A stretch of 64,000 bases of DNA from NCBI RefSeq assembly GCF_901709675.1, contig NC_051094.1, positions 17,892,501-17,956,500 of the forward strand, written 5' to 3'. Of the stretch, positions 33,590 through 45,834 are shown in pieces (position 1 is the stretch's first letter; every line of letters starts with the position of its first letter). The translations under genes and the position numbers were made by a program. The notes under the pieces are model-generated. The model saw only the letters and a program-made list of their open reading frames with translations, was not told where the DNA came from and made no database searches. Source of the DNA: Syngnathus acus. Taxonomy: Eukaryota > Chordata > Actinopteri > Syngnathiformes > Syngnathidae.

Positions 33590-34530
33590 CTGATTGTCCG
33601 TTGCAGTCTGTGCTTGTCTTGTTTGGAGGCCGATCCAAACCAGACAGTGATGGAGGTGCAGAGGACAGACTGGATGATGGCAGTGTAGAAGGTCTTCAGA
33701 AGCTCTCACGGCAGGTTGAACTTCTTGAGCTGTCTCAGGAAGTACAGCCTCTGCTGGGCCTTCTTCCGGACATACATAGTCTATGTGGCCGGTCCATTTC
33801 AGGTCCCGAGAGATTGTGGTTCCCAGGAACTTGAAGGTGTCTGTGGAGAGAATAGTATTACTGCGGATAGTGAGGGGTAAAGGTGGTGAAGGGTCTCGCC
33901 TGAAGTCCACTGTCATCTCCACGGTCTTGAGCGGGTTCAGCTCCAGGTGGTTTTGGCTGCACCAGTGGACCAGCCGCTCCACCTCCTGTCTGTACGCAGT
34001 CTCATCACCGTCCTGGATCAGTCCGATGAGGGTGGTGTCGTCAGCATACTTCAGGAGCTTCACAGGAGAGTCACCTGAGGAGAAATCGTTGGTGTAGAGA
34101 GAGAAGAGCAGTGGGGAGAGGACGCACCCCTGAGGGGCTCCAGTATTGGTGGTCCGGGTGTCAGATGTGATGCCCCCCCAGCCTCACACGCTGTCTCCCG
34201 TTGGTCAGGAAGCTGGTGATCCACTGACAGGTGGAGGCAGGCACCGCAAGCTGGATGAGCTTCTGTTGGAGGATGTCAGGAGCGATGGTGTTGAACGCCG
34301 AGCTGAAGTCCACGAACAGGATCCTGGCGTACGTTCCTGGGGTGTCCAGGTGGTGCAGGATGTAGTGCAGTCCCATGTTGACCGCATCATCCACCGACCT
34401 GTTTGCCCGGTAGGCAAACTGGAGGGGGTCAAGCAGGGGGCCCGTGACATCCTTCAGGTGGTTCAGCACTAACCTCTCGAAAGATTTCATGACCACAGAT
34501 GTCAGTGCGACAGGTCTATAGTCATTCAAA
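33590..34530 (-). pseudogene. Rex1 LINE, copy B (RT fragment)
   Basis: Minus-strand reverse transcriptase fragment of a classic Rex1. From the right it reads [20 protein letters not shown] near 34525, DPLQFAYRANRSVDDAVNMG, motif [18 protein letters not shown] near 34325, then LLKYADDTTLIGLI near 34055, ending in C-terminal text (KFLGTTISRDLKWTGHIDYV) that loses frame near 33780. The palm aspartates (FVDFSSAF and YADD) are intact, but the copy lacks the endonuclease and N-terminal RT, has a frameshift near 34150, and is joined to a MITE fragment at 34533. Confidence 0.9.
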
Positions 34531-34532
34531 CC

Positions 34533-34786
34533 TGAACTTTAGTCAGTTCCGATCATTTTATAGGAGATAGTTTGGGAAACGCGATTGTTTACAGAGGGCT
34601 CATTGGTTATTGGCTAGTGGATGCGTACCGCAACCCTAGTCAACCTCAGTTTGTTACAGTATAGCTTCTATTTTATGCACCTTTTAATCCGGTGCGCCCT
34701 ATATATGAAATAATTTCTAAAATAAAAAATTCACTGAGGGTGCGCCTTATAATCCAGTGTGCTTTATGGTGCAAAAAATACGGTGT
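34533..34786 (-). mobile_element. Fragment of MITE family 1
   Basis: Reverse-oriented match to the left part of the MITE at 2843-3100: AGTTCCGATCATTTTATAGG, TTGGTTATTGGCTAGTGGAT, and the decayed terminus GCGCCTTATAATCCAGTGTG. Only one end is present. Confidence 0.75.
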
Positions 34787-34856
34787 GTGGAAATAGTTTA
34801 GATGAAAAAAAATAAAATAAAAGGCAGAAGAATGCAGAAGAAGTTGAATAATAATA

Positions 34857-34912
34857 AAGTCAAGTCAAGTTTATTTATATAGCCCACAAGCAAGTCTCAA
34901 AGGGCTTCAAAT
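34857..34912 (-). repeat. L2 LINE 3'-end fragment
   Basis: GTCAAGTCAAGTTTATTTAT followed by AGGGCTTC is the reverse complement of the 3' end of the L2 element at 46250-46314. It is a dead-on-arrival 5'-truncated insert. Confidence 0.8.
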
Positions 34913-35645
34913 GTACAAAAATTGACAATTTAAAGTACAGGGATAACGTGTTAATGCCACAATGATGATTATGACAGTAAAAATATTTCTAATTGTTTTT
35001 TATAGGTACAAAGCGGGAAGGTTTTCAAAATTTGTGATATAGTGTGACTCCATTATCAAGAGGAAGCTTATTTGTTTAATTCTAAGAGTAATTGGCATCA
35101 ACAAAAATGCGAGCGACAATCTTCAATGTGATAGTGTAAGTGGCAGGAGGAAGCTGTGTATATTGTTTTTAATCATTATTTTTTGTATCATTATTATTTT
35201 TTAGGAGGAGGGTTGGTAATGCTTGTGAAGAGATGAATGATGGAACGAGGTAAAAGTAAAAGGGAGTGTTCTATAAATTTTTGGTTCTTTGCCAGAGGTA
35301 GTTATTTGGAGGGATGAAGTTAAACTGAAAGCAAAATGGAAATGTTTTAGTGGAAGAAATATGGGAAGGTGGAAATATTGAAGTTACAGCTCAACACAAA
35401 GTGTCAAATAGTCTAAGTGTGAGATGTGAGCAAACTAAATGGGAAGTTAAATCATGTTCCAGCATTATGCATATTGGCAAGCAATGAGAGGACAGGAGAC
35501 CAGACAATTAGATATTAATTTTGGATTTAAAATAAAAAAGGGAAATTTTAATTGAGGAGAAAATTATGCGTAGGAAGCGTTCCTTTTACAATTTAATATT
35601 GTATGTTTTTTGTGTGTTGTGGGATGACAGTTTGTAATGGTGTAT
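34913..35645. other. Unassigned AT-rich spacer
   Basis: No gene or repeat end recognised. Confidence 0.4.
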
Positions 35646-35647
35646 GA

Positions 35648-35832
35648 ATGTCAAGTCAAAGTCAAAAAGTCAAAGTCTGCTTTATTGTCAACCTCTTCAC
35701 ATGCCAAGACACACAAAGAAATCGAAATTACGTTTCCACTATCCCACGGTGACAAGACATAGTACACGACATACATACAAGCAAACAACACAAAATAAAA
35801 ACAAGAAGGCTCAAACAATGAATAATAAGAGT
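35648..35832 (-). repeat. Rex1 3' UTR fragment
   Basis: Reverse complement of the 3' UTR of Rex1 copies A and D: GACAATAAAGCAGACTTTGA, then ATCCCACGGTGACAAGACAT on the plus strand. No coding part remains. Confidence 0.85.
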
Positions 35833-36515
35833 CTGTGCTTGTGGTGTGGTGTTTGTGTAATGTGAATGGTTAAAGTGATTCAAAGTTGGGGTGATGTGAT
35901 CACGGCAGAGGATAACATTCCTCTCACCTGAAAAATATATAGATACTACAGATTTTAAAAAGCAAGATTGATCAGGGCTAATTTTGGACTAAATATGGGT
36001 TTAGGTTTACTCTGGGGCACCATTGACAACAAAAGAGTTCAATGGAGAAGGCCCATTTCAAGATAATTTGAAGAACACATTATTCACGTGATTCATTTGC
36101 AGAATAAACAATGGAAGGGATTGATAAATTGAACAAATTTAAGATGACCGCAGGAGTATTATGTCGAAAATAAGTAATCATTTAAACAGTGCCGTGATTG
36201 GGACATGAGACAAAGAGAAAAGAATGAACATACAAACAAATAAATTCAACAATTTTTTTCCCTATAAAATGGTGGCGTTTGGGTTTGAAGTACATAGTCG
36301 CTTCGGAGGAGGAAAAGCATGATTTAAGATACGTGATTGATCAATGAGTAAATGTTAGTAAAACAACGAATTGAATAAATTACGATGACTATGCTTTGAG
36401 AAGGCTATCCCTTATACAAAGGTAAAGTAGGTTTAGAATTTGATTAAACTGATATGGACATTCACATATTCCATTAGAGTTTAAACTGCTTGCAATACTA
36501 TTACAAATTAGTTAA
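35833..36515. other. Unassigned spacer
   Basis: No gene or repeat end recognised. Confidence 0.4.
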
Positions 36516-36519
36516 CACC

Positions 36520-36564
<45 letters not shown>

Positions 36565-36612
36565 CTGATTTATTGAGTGACTGACTGAATGACTGAGTGA
36601 CCGAGTGACAGA
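36516..36612. repeat. (ATTG)n microsatellite grading to (ACTG)n
   Basis: About eleven ATTG units at 36522-36563 give way to ACTGA/GTGAC variants. Confidence 0.93.
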
Positions 36613-36639
36613 ATGACAATGACCGAGTGGGCAATCGTT

Positions 36640-37190
36640 CGATGTCTGTCTGTCTATATGTACATATATATGTATATGTATTTTGTTATTTGTTTATGTA
36701 TTTTTCTCTCGCATTTTTTTTCTCTTCTTCCTCTTCTTTCGGCTGCTCCTGCTTGGGGCCGCGACAGCAGAGCAATCGTTTCCAAATCTTTCTGTCTTGT
36801 CACACCAACCATCTGCATGTCCTCCCGCACCACTTCTATAAAATTAAAATGCAACATCTTTATCTCTGCCACACTCTCCATTATTTTGGCCAGTAGAGAT
36901 TTTCAAGCCTCGCTTCTAACATTCTTTCCCATAACTTCATGCTTTGCTTGATCAACATAACACCTCTGTCGCTAATGCAGTTCTGCGCATCGCTGTGGTC
37001 TGAAATAAAAAATAGGAACCAGCACCTTTCCTCAGGCATCTTCTCACTTTTTAAGGAATCTCCCCTGCCATCTCTCCTTGATAGTTCCATGCTACCACTG
37101 GGAGGTCGTCTAGGCCAATTGCCTTTCCACTCTCCATCTTTTACAAATATCTGGGTATGAATTTTATCTATATTTATTTTTCTCACTCAT
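36640..37190 (-). pseudogene. LINE remnant (joined RT start and C-terminus)
   Basis: Minus-strand text reads RGVMLIKQSMKLWERMLEAR near 36950, the start of an RT domain (a YRGVxL...E+xLExR pattern), and then jumps to C-terminal text (FIEVVREDMQMVGV near 36830). The catalytic middle is deleted. The end phrase is shared with the fragment at 52435-52912. Clade not determined. Confidence 0.6.
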
Positions 37191-38690
37191 TGGCGGCCCC
37201 ACAGAGGGACTTGAAGCGGCTCCACCACGGAGGGACATGGTGTGCCAACAGAGGGACCCTGGTAGTATCAACGGTTTTGGTGACCTCAGTTAAACTGAGG
37301 TCAACAGAGGGAGTGAAGAAATGGGGTCGAAATACAAAAAGTCCTGCCTAGATATAAAAACAGATATGCTCAAACCTCATTGAATAAAGTACATAAGCAG
37401 ACAAGTATGTTCACATATTAAATCAATAAAAGAAACATTTTAAGCATATAAATATACCTACACACCAAATCAATAAAGAAGACATAACTAGACATTTTTG
37501 ATCGGTGGTAATGACAAAGGTTTTTATAAGTTTATGATCTGATATGTATTTCTGTGCACTTTGAAATAACAAATGTTTTTTGATATATTGCCTGAATAAC
37601 TTAATGACCCTTGTCAAATCGTGCACTTATCTAATGTAAGTGACCGGCTCGCTGTTTAAAGTGCAAAATTCTGTACTTTAGCCCCTCTGCTGTAACGCAG
37701 TATGTAGGGGAGACGAGAATTTATTTAAGCCGGTACGGAAAGAAGATTCGTTCCGAGTCTAACCGCTTTTCAGGTAACCAATCTATTGTTAGATTAATTC
37801 CGTCATTTCCGGACGCCAGTCCCTTTTAAAACAAAAAGACCCCGGTGTTGAGTAATTTCCTTTTCGAGACCCGGGATCAAATTGATCGCGGCCGTTTTAG
37901 CGGCTCTTCTTTCCTATAAGATTTGGGGCTTTTGTTAACCGCTCAGAAGAGATTTAGCTGTCTTTGTTAAGACCGCGGGAACTCGTTTATTTACACTAGC
38001 GTGCACCCACACTAGCTGAGCTTAAGTTAACTGTTTCGAACCAGATCTGGCACTCCCTGATGTCTAGGATTAAAGATGCCTTCATTTAAAAAGAACTGAA
38101 CGGTTTACAGTATGACTATGATAGAGAAACAAAAGAGATTTAAAGCATAAAAGGTCAAAATAATCATGAATCAAAATTAAATGGTTATAAAGTAGAAATT
38201 TAATGAATAAGCAAGAAAAAGAATTACAAGTCTCAATTGTTTGAACAACTAACAATAATTCCACTCACCACTCTCAATATAGCAAAAATTATTGAGTCTC
38301 GAAGTTCTCTCGATCGAAAACTCAAAAATATAGTAAAAAAGGGTAAGAGGCTAGAGGTCTAAAGTGCTGTTTGGTGAAAAAGTCGAGTGATCAGTTCTCT
38401 TTGTTCCAAAAATCCGAATTCTGTTTAAAAGAACAGGCTGGCCTAAACAAGGGAGATGACGACGCCCTAAAAATGGCTCCTCTCTCCTGCACCGAGGTCT
38501 GCATCTCCTAGCCTGTCTTTAAGCTTAAAATTTGACTAAGTCCAATTTGAAGATAGTATAAATTCATCCTAAAAGACCTTGGGTTAATCTCAGAAAGAAT
38601 GAAAACTATTTTTTTCTAATCGGCGTTCTCGACCCACGGGCAGTAGCCCGAGAGAGAGTGAGCCCCGCTCTTTGTCAGAACGAACCTTTT
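37191..38690. other. Unassigned 1.5-kb region
   Basis: No recognisable ORF, RNA or transposon terminus. A GC-richer stretch at 37640-38050 (CCCGGGATCAAATTGATCGC) is unusual for its surroundings and could be part of an LTR or leader, but I cannot support that. Confidence 0.4.
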
Positions 38691-38698
38691 ATACCAGT

Positions 38699-39571
38699 TC
38701 AGTCCATGGGTCCTATGCCTGGGGACCTTGACCAGACAGGGGCACAATATTCAGCTGCAGCGTATGCAAGGGCCAGTGCCGAGGTGCGCAGTGTGGACGC
38801 TGCTGCCCCCCATTTCACACCAGCAAGTTTGCAGAGCGGATTGTTCCTTGATTTAACTTTGGCTGCCGTCCCCTTTAGGTGTTCCTTAAAAGATAGGGTC
38901 CGGTCAAGGGTCACTCCAAGGTAGATTGGGTTGGAGGCGTGCTTCAGCTTGAGTCCACCCAGGTAGATGTTTAGTTCTCTGGCAGCTTTTGCGTTATGGA
39001 GATGGAATACGCTGGATACAGTTTTTGCTGGGCTTGGCTTTAGGCGCCAGGTTTTACAGAACTGGTCCAGTTTGACAAGATCTTCTGTGAGCAACCGTTC
39101 CAGTTGCTCGAAGTCTGCTGCTTGAAATGCCAGACAGATCTCATCTGCATAGATGAATTTCCGGGATTTGGTGGTGGGTAGGTCATTTATGTAGAGGTTG
39201 AACAATGTTGGAGCTAGGACTGAGCCTTGTGGTAGCCCGTTTGTCTGCTTTCTCCATGCGCTCATGTTCTGACCGAGGTGAACTCTGAACCATCTGTTTG
39301 TCAGCAGAGTTTGTATTATTGCCGTTGCCCAGGCAGGGAGCGCTTTTGTGAGTTTGAGTAGGAGGCCTTTGTGCCAGACAGTATCATAGGCGGCTGTGAG
39401 ATCGAGGAACACAGTCCCTGTCTTCAGTCTGCTCTCAAAACCATTTTCGATGAAGGTGGATAGGGCCAGTACTTGTTCTCCTGTGCTGCGGTCCTTGCAG
39501 AAACCTGCCTGATCCACACAAAGAAATTCCTCCACTCCTGGCGAAATACGTTGTAAAAGTAGTCGTTCCAA
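38699..39571 (-). pseudogene. Jockey-like LINE RT, downstream half
   Basis: A 290-codon open minus-strand frame carrying the palm and thumb of a non-LTR reverse transcriptase: ERLLLQRISPGVEEFLCVDQ, motif A TVFLDLTAAYDTVWHKGLL, LPQGSVLAPTLFNLYINDLP, then FIYADEICLAF. The second catalytic Asp of the YADD box is Glu here, so the enzyme would be impaired. The frame continues from the upstream half at 46637-47888; the two were separated by the Rex1 copy C insertion. The C-terminus stops at a TGA after GIGPMD. The clade looks Jockey/Daphne-like, by judgement only. Confidence 0.85.
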
Positions 39572-39575
39572 GATT

Positions 39576-41589
39576 TACAGAGCCATGCCCCTCCCCCACC
39601 TCGGACAGTCAGACCATCTCTCCTTGCTACTCATCCCCGCATACACTCCTCTCAGACGCAGATCCAGGCCCACCATAAGGACTGTAACAACTTGGCCTGG
39701 AAATGCACTCGGTCAACTCCAGGACTGCCTTCAAAACACGGACTGGGACCTATTTCACCACCAAGACCTGGCCATGTTCACGGAGTCAGTCCTGGACTAC
39801 ATCAAATTCTGCATGGGAACCGTATGTGTGGACAAAACCATTTGGGTCTTTCCCAACCAGAAACCCTGGATGACCAGCCAGGTCCGCTCACTCCTCAGGG
39901 CCCGTGACTCTGCCTTCAGGTCAGGCGACAGAGCCCTTTACAGCTCAACTCGGGCTGACCTGAAGAAAGGGATTAAAAAAGCCAAAGCGGAGTACATGAG
40001 GAAGATGGAGTCCCACCTCACCAGCAACAGACCACGAGAGGTGTGGCAGGGCATCCAGACCATCACCAACTTCAGGGGCTGTGAGTTGACGTCAGACCCA
40101 AGTGAGTCACTGGCAGAGGAGCTCAACTGCTTCTTTGCCCGCTTTGAATCACCACAGCCTCGCTCACCTGCTGTAGCCCTCCCCCCACCCTCATCCACAC
40201 CAGATCCCAGCGCCCTTCCCCTCACTGAAAAGGAGCAGGAGGTGAGGCGTGTGCTCCAGGCAGTAAACCCCAGGAAGGCTCCTGGTCCAGATGGAGTACC
40301 TGGCAAAGTGCTCAGAGCCTGCGCCCACCAGCTGTCCCCGATTTTCTGCAGGATCTTTAACCTCTCGCTGGCACAAGCAGTCATTCCTACCTGCCTGAAG
40401 TCAGCCACAATAATCCCCATACCAAAATATTCACCCCCAACCAGCCTCAACGACTACCACCCTGTTGCCCTCACCCCAGTAATAATGAAGTGCTTCAAGA
40501 GACTGGTTCTCCAACACATCAAGGACTGCCTCCCCCCCACACTCGACCCCCATCAGTTCGCATACCGGGCGAGCAGATCCATGGAGGACGCCATCACCAT
40601 AGCTCTGCATGCTGTGTTGAGACACCTGGAACAGCAGCAGTGCTATGCGAGAATGCTCTTTGTGCTACAGCTCGGCTTTCAATACAATCATCCCAAACGT
40701 TCTGGTCACGAAGCTGGACACTCTGGGCCTCCCCCCTATCACTTGCACCTGGATCAAAGACTTCTTGACCAACAGGCCCCAGACGGTGAGACTTGGCCCC
40801 CACCTTTCCTCTACACGGACACTGAGTACTGGTTCACCACAAGGCTGCGTGCTCTATTGTCTTTATACCCATGACTGCAGTCCGGCCCACGGCAACAACA
40901 TGATTGTCAAATTTGCTGATGACACCACAGTGGTCGGGCTGATCTCGAATGGTGACGAGATAGCCTATAGGGAGGAGGTCCAGAAGCTCACGAACTGGTG
41001 CTCTGCAAATAACCTGGCTCTGAACACCAAGAAAACAAAGGAGATCATCGTGGACTTCAGAAGGAAAAAAAGAGATCCCCCCTCTACGCATCAACAGCGA
41101 GATTGTGGCGAGGGTCCACGACATCAGATTCCTGGGAGTCCAGATCTCTGATGACCTCTCCTGGACACGCAACACCTCAGCTGTCATCAAGAAGGCTCAG
41201 CAGCGTCTACACTTCTTAAGAGTCCTCAGGAAGAGCAGTATGGATCGGAAGCTTCTGCTCGCCTTCTACCATTCCTCCATTGAGAGCCTGCTGACGTACT
41301 CCCTCACCACCTGGTACGGGAGCTGCACTGCTGCAGATAGAGGGAGGCTACAGAGGACAGTCAAAGCAGTGCAAAGGATCATCGGCTGCCCTCTCCCCTC
41401 CCTGACGGACATATACAACACCCAGTGCGTCAGCAGAGCTCACAACATCATCAAAGACAACACACCTCCCGCCTCCCAGCTGTTTGAACTGCTTCCTTCT
41501 GGGAGGTGCTACAGAGGCATTCGAACAAGGACTACCAGACTGAAGAACAGTTTCTTCCCAAGAGCCATCACCGCTCTGAACTCTGAGAG
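39576..41589 (+). pseudogene. Rex1/Babar-like LINE, copy C, coding part
   Basis: 5'-truncated LINE that starts at the very end of its endonuclease (LGQSDHLSLLLIPAY). The linker is open (39585-40660), and RT text includes VNPRKAPGPDGVPGKVLRAC and SLNDYHPVALTPVIMKCFKR. The frame is lost exactly at motif A: instead of FVDFSSAF it reads MLFVLQLGF and resumes one frame over as YSSAFNTIIPNV, so the catalytic Asp is gone. FADDTTVVGLI survives near 40915. A second frameshift lies near 41090, and the C-terminus runs to TALNSE at 41589, where the L2 inserted. The 3' end continues at 46321. Confidence 0.9.
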
Positions 41590-41837
41590 TCTTCTCAATT
41601 CCTGTAGGTGTCCCAATACTTTTCTCTCTACTGTCACCATTCCATTCCACTGCATTGCATTCTTGCTTGGACGATTTTGTTTCTCCAGCGTGGAACTCAT
41701 CTCCCTGACTCTAAAGTAAGTTTGAATCTTTTTATTACACTGTTCGATCTTTTTTACTTCGCAGCCGGAGTGCCTGGGAGAGCGGAGGCTTCGTGGCTTC
41801 GTGGCCGTTTGTCTACCGTCGATCATCGGACACAAAG

Positions 41838-42603
41838 TATGGCTGCGGATCAAGAGGTTTGTACGGCTTCGTGCACCAACTGCACCCTTCTCTTAGAGAG
41901 ATTGTCCCTGCTAGAGGGACGTGTCCGCCAGTTAGAGTAGAATTGCGCGATAACCGTAGATGTGGCGGATACAGACGCGGACTGTAGTCAGCCCGCTAGC
42001 CCAGTTAGCATTAGCCCCAAGCGGCTTGCTAATCGCGATGAGCCAGGTAAGACGCATAGCCGTCCAAAGTCATCTCGGACTACTGGCCCTCGCACTTTGG
42101 TCATAGGTGACTCCATTACCCGAAATATTACGCTTAAAAATCCAGCCACGGTAATGTGTATTCCTGGGGGCAGAGCACCCGACATAGAAGCTAATCTTAG
42201 GGAGCTGACTCGCAATAGGTCTAGTCAACAGCGTAGTTCCAACAACACCAGCTACTCGGACATAGTGATACACGTCGGCTCCAATGATGTTAGGATGAGG
42301 CAATCGGAGATCACAAAGAGAAACATAGCGAGGACTTGTGATCTCGCCAGAAAGATGAGTCGGCATCGAGTATTTGTCTCTGGCCCCCTGCCTGGGAGAG
42401 GCACTGATGAGAGGTTTAGTAGATTAGTCTCCCTTAATCGATGGATGGCTGGGTTCTGTAATAAGCAGGGACTGTATTTTATAGATAACTGGCCCTCCTT
42501 CTGGGGCCGCCCCGACCTGCTGAGGAAGGACGGCCTTCACCCTAACCGTGAAGGCGCCTTCACTCTTTCTAGGAATATAGATTACTGTTTGAGCCACACA
42601 TGA
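41838..42603 (+). pseudogene. L2 ORF1 with coiled coil and SGNH esterase domain
   Basis: ORF1 protein of the L2 LINE. It starts at MAADQEVCTASCTNC, a short Cys-containing stretch leading into a leucine-rich coiled coil (LLLERLSLLEGRVRQLE), then meets a TAG at 41938 and continues in the same frame. The second part (from about 42090) is an SGNH/GDSL-type esterase: catalytic Ser in VIGDSITRN, the block III Asn in HVGSNDV, and the Asp/His pair in DGLHPN. ORF1 esterases are known in CR1/L2 LINEs, where ORF1p is thought to bind RNA and act as a chaperone; the role of the esterase is unsettled. Apart from the one stop, the frame is open for 255 codons. Confidence 0.88.
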
Positions 42604-42654
42604 CAGGTCACTTTAGAGCAGGCCGGGGCACAGGTGATTAGACCACCTGTCAGG

Positions 42655-45600
42655 ATGGGTTTGGAGTCTGTTAAGCTAAAGTTAACTAGCGCTAGGCTAG
42701 ACTTCCAGCATGCACATAGCTCCTTGTGTAGACTAGAGCGTGACAGTTTGAATAGTGCCACAGTACACATAAACACACTTTCTACTGGGGTAGTAGACAA
42801 ATCCAATCACTCCACCCCGACCGGTCTTGCTGATGAAACGGTGCCTGTTTCAGATAATTTTACATGTGTAACAAATATTTACTATCAGATTCCCACGGTC
42901 GTATCGTCCCGCCGCGCTAACAAACATTCGAGAGGTGATGTCAGGCCTAGAGAACACAATCTTACTCGCATCTCGTTTAAATATCCTTCGATAGATACGC
43001 ACCCTGATCGACCGATTACGCTTAAACTCGGTTTTATGAATATTAGATCGCTTCATACAAAAGCAGTTCTCGTTAATGACCTCATCACGGAACATAATCT
43101 AAACGTTTTTGGTCTCTGCGAGACCTGGTTAAAACCTAATGAACTGCTGCCGCTTAACGAGGCCTCGCCTCCAAATTTTGTGAGCTCGCATGTGGCGCGT
43201 CCTCGAAAAAAGGGTGGGGGTGTCGCCCTCATCTCGAATTCTGAGCTTAGACTTAGGCCTCGTTCGACCAACGTATTTAAAACATTTGAAGTTCTCACTG
43301 TCCGATCCACCGCTTTACCGTCATTTTATCTTGCTGTTATTTACCGTCCACCCGGGGCTTACTCTGGCTTCCTGGATGAATTTTCAGAATTCGTGGCTGA
43401 TCTAGTAACCAATGCGGATAATATAATTATCATGGGTGATTTCAACATCCACATGAATTTACCGTCAGAGCCACTTACTTCGGCGTTTCAGACTTTAACT
43501 GATGTGTTTGGTTTTACGCAAGCCGTACAGGCAGCAATGCATAAGAATGGAAATACCATAGATCTGGTATTATCCCGAGGACTTGCAACCTCTAATATAG
43601 CAGTACTGCCATACACTACGGTTTTGTCTGATCATTACTTAATAAAATTTGAAATTCTAGTTTCTTGTCAAAGACAAGAGAGCAATCGGAATTATAGGAG
43701 CCGTAATTTTAACTCCATGACTGCAACTGCGCTATCTGAGTTACTGTCGCCGGCAACCGCTATATTTCCCGCGTACACCGGCTCTGTTGATAATCTTACA
43801 AATGAATTTAATGCGACATTGTTAAATGCCATTGACTCTGTGGCGCCGTTATGTCTGAAAACTCGCCGTAGATTGCCTACTCCGTGGTTCACAGATGAAA
43901 CGCGTACGCTTAAGCAATTATGTAGAAAGCATGAGCGCAGATGGCGTCTAACCAAACTTGAGGTTTTCCATCAGGCATGGTAGGATAGCCTCCTGAAATA
44001 TAAAGATGCGCTTATCTTAGCAAAAACTCGGTATTTTTCGCAAGTTATTAATCTCAATAATAACAATCCGAAACACCTATTTGATACAGTGGCAAAGCTG
44101 ACTCTACGCCAGCCGACCCCCGATAATTCCTTCCACTCAGCTGACGAGTTCATGAAATTTTTTGCTCAAAAGATTGAGTCCATTAGGGACGAGATCAAGA
44201 ATACCATTCCAATCGCTCGGTCGAGCCCGCCGTTTACCAACGCTGATGATCATGCAACAACCCTCTCAACTTTTAATAGCGTGTCCCTTGAAAGGCTTAC
44301 ACAAATGGTTAGTGCGGCTAAACAAACATGTTTGCTCGACCCTCTTCCAGCCAAACTACTTAAAGAATTATTTCAAATTTTAGGACCGTCTGTCTTAAAT
44401 ATAATCAAGCTGTCTGTCTCCTCTGGGATAGTGCCAACAGCCTTTAAAACCGCTATCATTAAACCGTTACTTAAGCGACCAAATCTTGACCCGGACTGTC
44501 TCAGTAATTATAGGCCAGTTTCAAACCTCCCATTCATAGCAAAACTTCTTGAAAAAGTAGTAGCACAGCAGCTTATTGATTACATGGTCGCCAATAATCG
44601 ATATGACTCTTTTCAGTCTGGTTTTAGAGCTAATCATTCCACTGAGACAGCACTTGCTAAAGTGACTAACGATCTCCTCATAGCTATGGATTCAAACACT
44701 TCATCTGTACTGTTACTACTCGATCTTAGTGCTGCCTTCGACACTGTAGACTTTGATATTTTATTAGGGCGTCTTAAAAGTTGTGTTGGTATTTCAGGGT
44801 CAGCACTAGGCTGGTTCCATTCCTATCTATCAAATAGGACGCACCGAGTGGTCCATGGCAATGCGTCCTCTGAGCTCTATAATGTTACGTGTGGTGTCCC
44901 ACAGGGATCGGTTCTTGGACCAATTTTATTTAATATTTATATGATTCCGCTTGGGGACATAATACGTAAATATAATATTAGTTTTCAATGCTACGCGGAT
45001 GACACCCAATTATATATGCCGTTATCGATGACAGATCCGCGGGATTGTTGTAATCTTGAGGCATGCCTTGCGGAGATCAAGCAATGGATATCTCTCAACT
45101 TCCTTCGTCTTAACCCAGATAAAACTGAGATGTTGATAATTGGTCCAACTCGTTTTCAACACTTGTTCAAGGAAACCGCTATAACTATAGATAACCGTAC
45201 TATCACTCAGAGCGATACTGTAACTAATCTCGGGGTAATGTTTGACCAAACTCTCTCCTTTCAAAAGCACATTAAGAATATAACCAGAATTGCGTTCTTT
45301 CACCTTCGTAATATTGCAAAGATTCGTCCGATCCTCTCGACCGGTGATGCGGAAACTATTATACATGCGTTCGTCACGTCGCGCCTGGACTACTGTAATG
45401 TATTATTCTCTGGTCTTCTTAAGTCCCGCATCAAAAGTCTACAGTTAGTACAAAATGCTGCTGCAAGGCTGCTCTCACGGACAAGAAAATTTGATTACAT
45501 TACCCCAATATTAGCCAACTTACATTGGCTCCCGGTCCATTTAAGATGTGACTTCAAGGTTCTTCTATTAACCTATAAATCACTGCATGGCTTAGCGCCT

Positions 45601-45834
45601 TCGTATCTCGTCGACCTAGTTGTTCCTTATGTTCCGTCTCGTAACCTTCGTTCGCAAAACGCTACCCTTTTAGCGACACCGAGGGCCAAGAAAGTGTCTG
45701 CAGGGTCTAGAGCATTTTCTATCCGGGCTCCAGAGCTTTGGAATGCCCTCCCAATGGATATTAGGACTGCTACCTCAGTAGAAACATTTAAGACACGTTT
45801 AAAGACACATTTCTATGACATGGCCTTTGACTAA
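42655..45834 (+). pseudogene. L2 ORF2: endonuclease and reverse transcriptase, one stop
   Basis: ORF2 polyprotein that nicks the target and reverse-transcribes the element. The first ATG in frame is 42655. An apurinic-type endonuclease spans about 43030-43660: LGFMNIRSLHTKA, FGLCETWLKP, IIIMGDFNIHMN, and LSDHYLIKFE with the catalytic His. A TAG at 43981 (after FHQAW) is the only break in about 1,060 codons. The RT follows: LSNYRPVSNLPFIAKLLEKV, FRANHSTETALAKVTND, motif A LLLLDLSAAFDTVD, GVPQGSVLGPILFNIYM, and CYADDTQLYM with both Asp present. It ends with the C-terminal RAFSIRAPELWNALPMDIRT block. Confidence 0.92.

Noticed and set aside
36613-36951. Plus-strand open frame with hydrophobic stretch
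   Set aside because: It is the complement of a minus-strand LINE remnant, with a microsatellite-derived start.
37640-38050. GC-richer stretch considered as an LTR or promoter
   Set aside because: No TG...CA boundaries, target duplication, primer-binding site or ORF could be identified.
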